DNA from: Peptococcaceae bacterium
GTDB taxonomy: Bacteria > Bacillota > Peptococcia > Peptococcales > Peptococcaceae
Direction of reading: 5' to 3'
Assembly: GCA_017383785.1 (NCBI GenBank)
Contig: JAFNVD010000200.1
Span: 1 to 11,570 of the forward strand
Length of the DNA: 11,570 nt
Shown here: one piece after another, positions 1 through 5,152 of the stretch
Numbering within the stretch: the stretch's first letter is position 1
Layout of the letters: each line of letters starts with the position of its first letter
Program-made: the position numbers and the translations under genes
Notes under the pieces: model-generated
Told to the model about the DNA's origin: nothing
What the model saw: the letters and a program-made list of their open reading frames with translations, nothing else
The model's database searches: none

Positions 1-2
1 GT

Positions 3-305
3 ATCAGCAAAGGGTTTACAGCATATTGGCTGAATTATAAGCTGATGGAATTGGAATGGCAACAAGTATTGGGGCAAGCAGAAATGGACGAAACCTATTT
101 GTTTTTGGATCAGGTGTTGGCAGACAGTGCGGAACTACAAGAAATAGAGCAGGCTTGTATAGAAGGAAATGCTAACGCAGACCAACGGTTATTTTTGCGG
201 AGCCATTGGCAGCGTAGTCAGTTGTTCTGGACCAATTTGTATACAGATTTGCAGATGTTCGCACTTGGTATAATAGAAATGCGCCAACCAATGTCGGCGC
301 AATAG
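3..305 (+). CDS. C-terminal part of an unrecognised protein (5' end outside the window)
   Basis: The reading frame is open from the first bases of the window to a TAG at 303-305, giving about 100 residues. An ATG at 45 lies in frame, but no Shine-Dalgarno sequence precedes it, so I read this as the tail of a longer gene entering from upstream. The visible protein is soluble-looking, mostly helical in character, rich in Leu, Gln, Glu and Trp, with no transmembrane segment, cysteine cluster or motif I recognise. It converges on the small minus-strand gene that ends at 314. No function is proposed. Confidence 0.6.
   Translation: MSKGFTAYWLNYKLMELEWQQVLGQAEMDETYLFLDQVLADSAELQEIEQACIEGNANADQRLFLRSHWQRSQLFWTNLYTDLQMFALGIIEMRQPMSAQ
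281..300. terminator. Possible weak bidirectional terminator hairpin
   Basis: GCGCCAAC (281-288) and GTCGGCGC (293-300) form an 8-bp stem with one mismatch and a CAAT loop. It lies at the junction of two convergent genes, overlapping the last codons of the plus-strand one. Neither side has a good T-tract: the minus strand continues ATTTCTATT and the plus strand has none. Termination is therefore plausible but weakly supported. Confidence 0.3.
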
Positions 306-313
306 GGGAAGCG

Positions 314-496
314 TTATTTCTTTTTGGAAATATACAGATAAATAAAATGAAATAATGCAAAGATCAGCAGAATGGAAATGCCGGACGATACTAATGTATA
401 CACCAGAATGCCAATCTGTTCTGATAATGATAGATAAGCAAGATATACGATACCGCAACTGAGAAGTGCGGCTATAAATAATAATAAGATTCTCAT
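314..496 (-). CDS. Small two-helix membrane protein, unknown function
   Basis: The gene encodes 60 residues with two hydrophobic segments (about residues 2-22 and 31-54), an Ile/Leu/Phe-rich composition and a basic C-terminal end (SKKK). This suggests a hairpin in the inner membrane with a positively charged cytoplasmic tail. The ATG is preceded by AGGAG with a 9-nt spacer on the minus strand, and a good minus-strand promoter lies upstream at 544-572, so the ORF is probably a real gene despite its size. It is transcribed divergently from pspC. I recognise no family, and similar small membrane proteins are usually poorly conserved. Confidence 0.65.
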   Translation of the reverse strand: MRILLLFIAALLSCGIVYLAYLSLSEQIGILVYTLVSSGISILLIFALFHFIYLYISKKK

Positions 497-543
497 ATCA
501 TATAGCTCCTGTCTTAATATAGTAATGCGCTAAGCATAGTATT

Positions 544-572
544 ATTTTACAAAAAGTTTGTAAATTCGGCAA
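544..572 (-). promoter_or_regulatory. Sigma-A type promoter for the small membrane protein gene
   Basis: Reading the minus strand, TTGCCG (572-567) and TAAAAT (549-544) are separated by exactly 17 nt. This matches four of six -35 bases and five of six -10 bases of the housekeeping consensus. The -10 is about 48 nt upstream of the ATG at 496. The spacer is occupied by a perfect inverted repeat (546-564), a typical place for a repressor site. Confidence 0.55.
546..564. promoter_or_regulatory. Perfect inverted repeat, candidate operator
   Basis: TTTACAAA (546-553), AAG, TTTGTAAA (557-564) is an 8-bp perfect inverted repeat with a 3-nt centre. It fills most of the spacer of the minus-strand promoter and touches the -35 of the candidate plus-strand promoter at 556. 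A dimeric repressor bound here could control both divergent units. The motif does not clearly match a regulator box I can name. Confidence 0.45.
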
Positions 573-581
573 TGGGGATAT
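556..581 (+). promoter_or_regulatory. Candidate SigB-type promoter for the pspC-sirB-rsbW-sigma cluster
   Basis: GTTTGT (556-561), a 14-nt spacer and GGATAT (576-581) resemble the Bacillus SigB consensus GTTTAA-N12-14-GGGTAT, with the core GTTT intact and five of six -10 bases. The -10 lies about 50 nt upstream of the pspC ATG. No good housekeeping promoter is visible in the same gap. The match was found by eye and is a hypothesis, strengthened only by the presence of a SigB-like gene in the cluster it would drive. Confidence 0.35.
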
Positions 582-632
582 GAGGAAATCTTTATAAAAG
601 TTGCAGTATGGAAAGAAAGTGAGTGGACATAT

Positions 633-842
633 ATGAAAAAACTGAGAAGACCGCAAGAAGGACGTAAATTGATGGGTGTATGTGCGGGTCTGGCGAGATT
701 TTTTGGCATTGATGCAGTATTTGTAAGAGTGCTTTGGGTTTTGATCTGCTTGTTCCCGCCGATTAGCTCTTTTATGGCAATCGCGGCATATATTCTGCTT
801 GGTTATATTATTCCTGAAGAAACTGATTATATTGATGTGTGA
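633..842 (+). CDS. pspC: PspC-domain membrane protein
   Basis: This 69-residue protein is a single PspC domain. The N-terminus is basic (KKLRRPQEGRK), followed by the family-typical segment GVCAGLARFFGID and a hydrophobic stretch VRVLWVLICLFPPIS (about residues 30-45) that continues into a second helix (to about 60) ending in the usual YIIPEE. PspC proteins sit in the inner membrane and take part in phage-shock or envelope-stress responses; stand-alone PspC-domain proteins are common in Firmicutes and their roles vary. The ATG is preceded by a weak site, GAGTGG, 6 nt away. The gene is first of four plus-strand genes ending with a SigB-like sigma factor, and no pspA or pspB lies nearby. Confidence 0.9.
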   Translation: MKKLRRPQEGRKLMGVCAGLARFFGIDAVFVRVLWVLICLFPPISSFMAIAAYILLGYIIPEETDYIDV

Positions 843-864
843 TGCATAGTGAAAGGCATAGAAT

Positions 865-1236
865 ATGAAAAAAGCAGTAGTATTATTGGGACATGGCAGT
901 ATTCGTGAATCGGCCAATGTAGAAGTGCGTGCAATGTGGGCAATGATGCAGGCGCAACTGCCGGAATTAGATATTCGCGGTAGTTTTGTAGAAGTGGCAG
1001 AACCGGCGTTAGAGAATGTAATCGAACAGCTTGTGAATGAACAGGTAGAGCGAATTGTCATTGTGCCGATGTTTTTAACACGAGGCAATCATTTGTCTAA
1101 TGGAATTCCGCGTATTTTGGATGCCATGAAAGAGAAATATCCCAATGTCAAAATAGATTTGACACAGCACTTAGGTGCGGATCCGCTGTTGGCGGAGATT
1201 ATCAAGAACCGTTTACGGGAAGCAGGAGTGGAATAA
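865..1236 (+). CDS. sirB: Short-form sirohydrochlorin chelatase (SirB/CbiX-S)
   Basis: The 123-residue product is one chelatase domain of the CbiX/SirB family, the length of the short, presumably homodimeric form. The N-terminal LLGHGS carries the catalytic histidine H10. The second active-site histidine is H76 in RGNHLSNGIP, and a QHLGADPLL segment (H102) closes the domain. Family members insert Fe2+ into sirohydrochlorin to make sirohaem, or Co2+ on the anaerobic B12 route; sequence alone cannot separate the two. The nearby dsr operon makes the sirohaem role attractive, because dissimilatory sulfite reductase needs it. The ATG follows AAAGG with an 8-nt spacer. The stop codon directly abuts the next ATG, so translation of the two is likely coupled. 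Confidence 0.88.
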   Translation: MKKAVVLLGHGSIRESANVEVRAMWAMMQAQLPELDIRGSFVEVAEPALENVIEQLVNEQVERIVIVPMFLTRGNHLSNGIPRILDAMKEKYPNVKIDLTQHLGADPLLAEIIKNRLREAGVE

Positions 1237-1644
1237 ATGCAGCAGACAATGCAAACAACACAGCTTCATATGGAACTGACCACATTGGAGCAGCTTGCAG
1301 ATGTTATTGTGTGTTTGCAAGAACAGCTAAAGCAGTGGAATATTTCTGAAGAAAAGCAGGTTGACATAAAACTCTGTATTATGGAAGCAGTGCAGAATGC
1401 ATTGTTGCATGGTGGCAGTGAAACGGTACTACCAAAGGCGAGAGTCATGTGGAAATGTGATGCAGAACAATTTTGCTTTACGGTAGAAGATAATGGTGCG
1501 GGGATTCCTTTGGATATCCGTGAGAATGAATATACAGAGACATTAAAAGAAAGCGGAAGAGGGCTGCTTTTAATGCATGCTATTTTAGATGAAGTATCGT
1601 TTAATGAAACGGGAAATGCAATTACCGGTATTTTAAGATGGTAA
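1237..1644 (+). CDS. RsbW/SpoIIAB-like anti-sigma factor (GHKL ATPase/serine kinase)
   Basis: The 135-residue protein is a single histidine-kinase-like ATPase domain. The N box reads IMEAVQNALLHGG (E50, N54, H58), the G1 box VEDNGAGIP (around D85-G89), and the G2 box SGRGLLLMHAILDEV (G107-G109). No receiver, sensor or membrane part is present, as in RsbW and SpoIIAB, which sequester a partner sigma factor and phosphorylate an anti-anti-sigma protein. It is directly followed by a SigB-like sigma factor, its obvious target. An AGGAG lies 8 nt before the ATG, inside sirB. The usual rsbV/spoIIAA gene is absent; the position just upstream is occupied by sirB. Confidence 0.85.
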   Translation: MQQTMQTTQLHMELTTLEQLADVIVCLQEQLKQWNISEEKQVDIKLCIMEAVQNALLHGGSETVLPKARVMWKCDAEQFCFTVEDNGAGIPLDIRENEYTETLKESGRGLLLMHAILDEVSFNETGNAITGILRW

Positions 1645-1663
1645 GCTGGAGGCGGATGATGAC

Positions 1664-2395
1664 ATGAAAAAAGACATAGAAGCACTGGCACTTGCATACA
1701 AAAACAATCCTACTCCGGAAGCGATGGAGGATGTATTGACGGCAATGGAACCGTTGATTCGCTATTGGTGCCAAACACAGTGCTATTTAGCATGGGAGCG
1801 AGAGGACTTGATGCAGGTAGCGCGTATTGCGGTAGTTGGTGCGTTGGAACGATTTGAACCGGATAAAGAAATTCGGTTTAAAACATTTGCGTATCGTACC
1901 GTGTCGGGAAAAATTATGAATTATTATCGTGATAGTACTTGGCGTGTAGTGATTCCGCGTAAATATAGAGAAATCAGTACTCGCATTACCCGAGCGGAAA
2001 ATGAATATATGCAAATTCATGGGGAAGCCCCTACAACTGATCAGCTGGCAGATATCCTGCAAATGGACAAGGCTGAATTAAAAGAGGCAATGGAAGCTAA
2101 AATGGCAAGTACCACCACCTCTTTTTCTGCACAAGCAGAGGATGAGGAAGGGTATGCACCGGAACTATATGTAGGGAAAGTGGATCAGAACTTAGATAGC
2201 ATTGAACTCAAAAAAGACTTAAAGATGGCTATGGAAGGTTTAAATGAGCAGCAGAAGCAGATTATCTACTATCGATATTTTGAGGATATGACGCAAAGCA
2301 AAGTGGCTGCTTTACTTGGTGTATCACAGATGCAGGTATCCCGTCTAGAGAAAGCCGCATTACAAAAAATAAAAGATAAAATGCATGTGCTGTAA
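1664..2395 (+). CDS. SigB/SigF-group RNA polymerase sigma factor
   Basis: This 243-residue sigma-70 family protein has region 2 at about residues 30-92 (core REDLMQVARIAVVGALERF and FKTFAYRTVSGKIMNYYRD), region 3 at about 95-150, and region 4 at about 187-240 with the helix-turn-helix MTQSKVAALLGVSQMQVSRL. The stretch DSTWRVVIPRK after region 2.4 resembles DKTWSVHVPRR of Bacillus SigB, and the QVSRLEK end of region 4 is typical of the SigB/F/G group. The start at 1664 follows GGAGG with an 11-nt spacer; the two closer ATGs are out of frame. It lies 19 nt after the anti-sigma gene. I leave the symbol blank because a general-stress role or a relict sporulation role cannot be separated from sequence alone. 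Confidence 0.88.
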   Translation: MKKDIEALALAYKNNPTPEAMEDVLTAMEPLIRYWCQTQCYLAWEREDLMQVARIAVVGALERFEPDKEIRFKTFAYRTVSGKIMNYYRDSTWRVVIPRKYREISTRITRAENEYMQIHGEAPTTDQLADILQMDKAELKEAMEAKMASTTTSFSAQAEDEEGYAPELYVGKVDQNLDSIELKKDLKMAMEGLNEQQKQIIYYRYFEDMTQSKVAALLGVSQMQVSRLEKAALQKIKDKMHVL

Positions 2396-2542
2396 GAAAT
2401 CTATATGAAAAAATAATTTTTCAAATAAAAATTTTCGGATTTTCTGTACCGTTTTTTTTGTAAAATGTGTAGTGTTTTGATTGGTTTTCGGCTATAATAA
2501 AAGAATTGGAACTTTAGGATGCTACAATGGAAGGGGACTGCC
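2396..2542. other. AT-rich intergenic region between the sigma factor and resB
   Basis: This gap holds an A/T-only inverted repeat (AATTTTT at 2415-2421, AAAAATT at 2427-2433) and an 8-T run at about 2452-2459. Only a weak three-base CGG/CCG pairing precedes the T run, so it is at best a poor intrinsic terminator for the sigma operon. No small ORF with a ribosome binding site and no RNA gene is evident. Confidence 0.5.
2493..2498 (+). promoter_or_regulatory. resB: Candidate -10 element for resB-ccsA
   Basis: A perfect TATAAT lies 44 nt upstream of the resB ATG. No convincing -35 sits 16-18 nt upstream (TAGTGT at 17 nt); a TTGATT is present, but only 10 nt away. A promoter is expected here after the AT-rich gap, but it may need an activator or may not be a housekeeping promoter. 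Confidence 0.35.
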
Positions 2543-3703
2543 ATGTTAAAATTTATTTCATCTTTAAAATTGGCTGTATTTCTGATTGCAGCAATTGCAG
2601 CGATTTCTGTATTAGCGACTATTTTTCCAACGGCAGATGCATTTAACTCTTGGACATTTCGTTTGCTTGTAGTTGCGTTTTTCATTAATCTCGGTACATG
2701 TACAATTAAAATATTACCGGCATTGTGGAAACAGTTGCATCGTGAAGCGTCGCAGGTGCCTGTGCAAGCGGAGTATACCGCTTATGATGTTGACAGAGAG
2801 TCATTAATTGCATGGCTCAAAGAGCAGCGCTATCGTGTGAGTGATGTTTGCGAAGGAAATCAAATTAAAATATTGGCTAGTAAAGGTCGATTAGGCTTGT
2901 GCGCACCGCATGTGTTGCACATTTCTTTGTTGATTATTTTGATTGGCGCAATGATGTCTATGAGCAATACTTCCGGCTTTGTAATGGGACAGGTAGGGCA
3001 AAGTCGTCCATTTCCTGCAGAACTAGTTGGGCATTATGGTGAAAATTCTTATATAGAAATTTTGGATTTTCAGACGGTGTACGATGACAAACAAGAAGTA
3101 GATAACTGGGTAACCAAATTTAATTTGTATATTGATGACACATTGGTAGCAGAAAATGTAGAGACAAAAGTAAACGAACCGTTTGCCTTTAATAATATGC
3201 TGATTTATCAAAATTCTTATGACTATCGGCATCTGTTAGAAGTAACGGGAAGCACCGTAGCAGAACAGAACTCTGCTTATGGGATTCCTAACAATTTGCC
3301 ATTAACAGTCGGTGCTGATACAATTGTAGTGGCCGATTTAAGCGGTAAAATGTATTTACAGGTAAGTGACCATGTAAATCCTGCACGTGGTCAGTTTGTA
3401 CAACCTGGGGATGCATTGGCATTAAGTGAAGCCGGTGCTCAGGTGACCTATTTGGGTACAATTGCATATAGCGTGTTGGAAGTGAAAACCCGTGTGGGCA
3501 CGCCGGTGGTGTTTTTAGGGTTCATATTGGCGGTAGTATCTTCCATGATGTTTTTGTGTGGCAGATATCGTGAGTTTTGGGTGTTGTGCAATGTAGACGA
3601 GCAGGAATGTCATGTGCATTGTTATAGCAAAAATGCTGTTGTAGTAGAAGAGATGGAAGAATTATTGCACGAAAAATGGAATAAAAAAGCGGAGGGTCAG
3701 TAA
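2543..3703 (+). CDS. resB: ResB/Ccs1, System II cytochrome c biogenesis protein
   Basis: The 386-residue protein has the ResB layout: two N-terminal membrane helices (about 8-28 and 38-60), a third at about 121-141, a large extracytoplasmic domain (about 145-315) and a last helix (about 318-340) leading to a cytoplasmic tail. H123 and H126 at the start of helix 3 are candidates for the conserved haem-contacting histidine. ResB partners with CcsA to export haem and attach it to CXXCH motifs of apocytochromes c. I chose the ATG at 2543, preceded by AAGGGG with a 6-nt spacer, over the in-frame ATG at 2519, which lacks a site. The tail contains an unusual Cys/His cluster (C349, C356, H357, H359, C360). 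ccsA starts 3 nt after the stop. Confidence 0.88.
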   Translation: MLKFISSLKLAVFLIAAIAAISVLATIFPTADAFNSWTFRLLVVAFFINLGTCTIKILPALWKQLHREASQVPVQAEYTAYDVDRESLIAWLKEQRYRVSDVCEGNQIKILASKGRLGLCAPHVLHISLLIILIGAMMSMSNTSGFVMGQVGQSRPFPAELVGHYGENSYIEILDFQTVYDDKQEVDNWVTKFNLYIDDTLVAENVETKVNEPFAFNNMLIYQNSYDYRHLLEVTGSTVAEQNSAYGIPNNLPLTVGADTIVVADLSGKMYLQVSDHVNPARGQFVQPGDALALSEAGAQVTYLGTIAYSVLEVKTRVGTPVVFLGFILAVVSSMMFLCGRYREFWVLCNVDEQECHVHCYSKNAVVVEEMEELLHEKWNKKAEGQ

Positions 3704-3706
3704 AGT

Positions 3707-4528
3707 ATGGAACAGATGCAGTTACCTTTGTTGTGGTTTATGTTGGCAGCTTATCTGGGAGCATTTATGTTTTATGCGTTTAGCTTTTGGGCAAGAAACG
3801 CGAAAATCCGTAGTTTAGCGCAAAAGTTTGTGTATGTGGGTCTATTCCTGAACACAGCGGTTGTGTTATTGCGTTCTGTATTAATTGGCGGTCTTCCGTT
3901 GAATAATGGTTTTGAATTTGGCTTGAGTTTTGTGTTTGCGGCAGCAGTTGTATTTGTATTTATTGAAAGAAAATTCAATATGAGTGCTGTAGGCTTGTTT
4001 GTTATGCCTGTACTGGCGGCTATTTCGGTATGGCTTGTTAGTATCGATTTGTCTGTAGAGCCGGTTATGCCTGCATTGCGTAGCTATTGGCTGGCGGTGC
4101 ATGTATCTGCGGCAGTTATTGCGTATGGTTCCTTTGCGGTATCTTTTGCAGTTGCCATTGCATATTTAATAAAAGATAAAAAAGAACATGACAGTACAAG
4201 CCGTGTTCATGAATTGCCTTCTTTGAAAGTGTTAGATGAGGTATCTTACAAACTAATTTTTGTAGGCTTGCCGTTTTTAACTATTATGTTGGTAACAGGT
4301 GCTGTGTGGGCTGAATATGCCTGGGGCAGTTTCTGGAGCTGGGATCCAAAAGAAACTTGGGCGTTGATTACCTGGTTGGTATATGCATTGTATTTACACA
4401 CACGTTTTATGAAAGGTTTCAAAGGAAAGCGTGCTGCGTGGTTAAGTGTATTAGGATTTGCAGCAGTTATTTTTACATTCTTTGGAGTTAGTTATCTATT
4501 GCCGGGTATGCATAGTTATCTGGTATAA
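3707..4528 (+). CDS. ccsA: CcsA/ResC, cytochrome c haem lyase subunit
   Basis: This is a 273-residue polytopic membrane protein with about eight helices. The haem-binding WWD motif is intact between W201 and W218 (WGSFWSWDPKETW). H132 in SYWLAVHVSAA and H269 in the C-terminal GMHSY match the two external haem-ligand histidines that flank the WWD domain. H231 in YLHTR matches the conserved membrane histidine after it. With ResB it forms the System II synthase that presents haem to apocytochromes on the outer face of the membrane. GGAGG sits 11 nt before the ATG, within the end of resB. The nearest obvious client is DsrJ, encoded 2.2 kb downstream, although other c-type cytochromes may use it too. 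Confidence 0.93.
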   Translation: MEQMQLPLLWFMLAAYLGAFMFYAFSFWARNAKIRSLAQKFVYVGLFLNTAVVLLRSVLIGGLPLNNGFEFGLSFVFAAAVVFVFIERKFNMSAVGLFVMPVLAAISVWLVSIDLSVEPVMPALRSYWLAVHVSAAVIAYGSFAVSFAVAIAYLIKDKKEHDSTSRVHELPSLKVLDEVSYKLIFVGLPFLTIMLVTGAVWAEYAWGSFWSWDPKETWALITWLVYALYLHTRFMKGFKGKRAAWLSVLGFAAVIFTFFGVSYLLPGMHSYLV

Positions 4529-4529
4529 T
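4499..4529 (+). promoter_or_regulatory. Extended -10 promoter for the dsr operon, inside the end of ccsA
   Basis: TGG followed directly by TATAAT (4524-4529) forms a perfect extended -10 element (TGnTATAAT). TTGCCG (4499-4504) lies 19 nt upstream and matches four of six -35 bases; the long spacing is tolerable with an extended -10. The -10 overlaps the ccsA stop codon, and transcription would begin near 4536, about 30 nt before the rsbRD-domain gene. Codon use changes soon downstream, which fits a separately and strongly expressed operon. Confidence 0.5.
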
Positions 4530-4567
4530 GATAAGGCAGTGTATTACCTTTGATGGGAGGTGAAAGG

Positions 4568-5137
4568 ATGAGCAATCGTTTAAACCAGCTTATGGCTGAA
4601 CAGCATGAAGTATTACTAAATCAATGGTTTGAACTGGCCATTGCCGCTTATCCGCAAGAAGCGCACAAGTATTTTGTTCGTGTGAAAAACGAATTTTCTA
4701 ACCCTGTAGGCAGCAATATCTATCGCAATATGGATAGTTTATTGGTGGAATTGCATGGGGACCGCGATGCAGACAAACTGTATCAGGCTTTGGAAATGAT
4801 CCTGAAAATTCGTGCTGTGCAGGATATGAAACCATCGAAAGCACTGGCATTTTTGCCGGGATTTAAAAACATGATTATGACAGCTTTCAGTAATGAAATC
4901 CAGTCAGGTCAGGTTACACGTGCAGAATTGGACGACTTGTTTACTGATTTGGATACATTGTCGTTGATTGCATTTGATTTATACAGTGAAAGTCGTGAAT
5001 TGATTTTCAACTTGCGGATTGCCCAAATCAAAGAGATGAATGAAATGTTACAGAAGGCAAATCTGCTTAATGAATCGGTGGATACTAGCACCTTTATGCG
5101 GTGCAGTAACTATATAGAGGAAGAAAAGGAAATATGA
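4568..5137 (+). CDS. RsbRD N-terminal-domain protein heading the dsr operon
   Basis: The 189-residue soluble, helical protein matches the RsbRD_N type of domain, which also forms the sensory N-terminus of some stressosome RsbR-like proteins. Visible family features are LLNQWFELAIAAYPQEA (about 16-32), the FSNPVGSNI segment (about 43-51) and KIRAVQDMKPSKALAF (about 80-95). The remainder is helical, and no STAS or kinase domain follows. Proteins of this type recur beside dsrMKJOP genes in sulfur-metabolising bacteria, but their role is unknown to me; sensing or complex assembly are guesses. I chose the ATG at 4568, placed 7 nt after GGGAGG, over an in-frame TTG at 4550. dsrK starts 15 nt after the stop. 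Confidence 0.8.
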   Translation: MSNRLNQLMAEQHEVLLNQWFELAIAAYPQEAHKYFVRVKNEFSNPVGSNIYRNMDSLLVELHGDRDADKLYQALEMILKIRAVQDMKPSKALAFLPGFKNMIMTAFSNEIQSGQVTRAELDDLFTDLDTLSLIAFDLYSESRELIFNLRIAQIKEMNEMLQKANLLNESVDTSTFMRCSNYIEEEKEI

Positions 5138-5152
5138 TAAAGGGGTGTTAAC

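Noticed and set aside
498..1088. Long minus-strand ORF of 196 codons opposite pspC and sirB
   Set aside because: It lies antisense to two clear protein families, has low-complexity Ser/Thr/Ile/Asn composition and no ribosome binding site or family motif.
2415..2433. A/T-only inverted repeat as terminator of the sigma operon
   Set aside because: The stem contains no G-C pair and is not followed directly by a T-tract; the later T run lacks a real stem.
2472..2495. GTGTTT-N12-GGCTAT as a SigB-type promoter for resB
   Set aside because: The -35 matches only half the consensus and overlaps a more ordinary TATAAT; too weak to report as a feature.
4504..4509. GGGTAT, a perfect SigB-type -10, just upstream of the dsr operon
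   Set aside because: It encodes part of the conserved C-terminal Pro-Gly-Met of CcsA, so the sequence is constrained by the protein, and no matching GTTT -35 lies 12-15 nt upstream.
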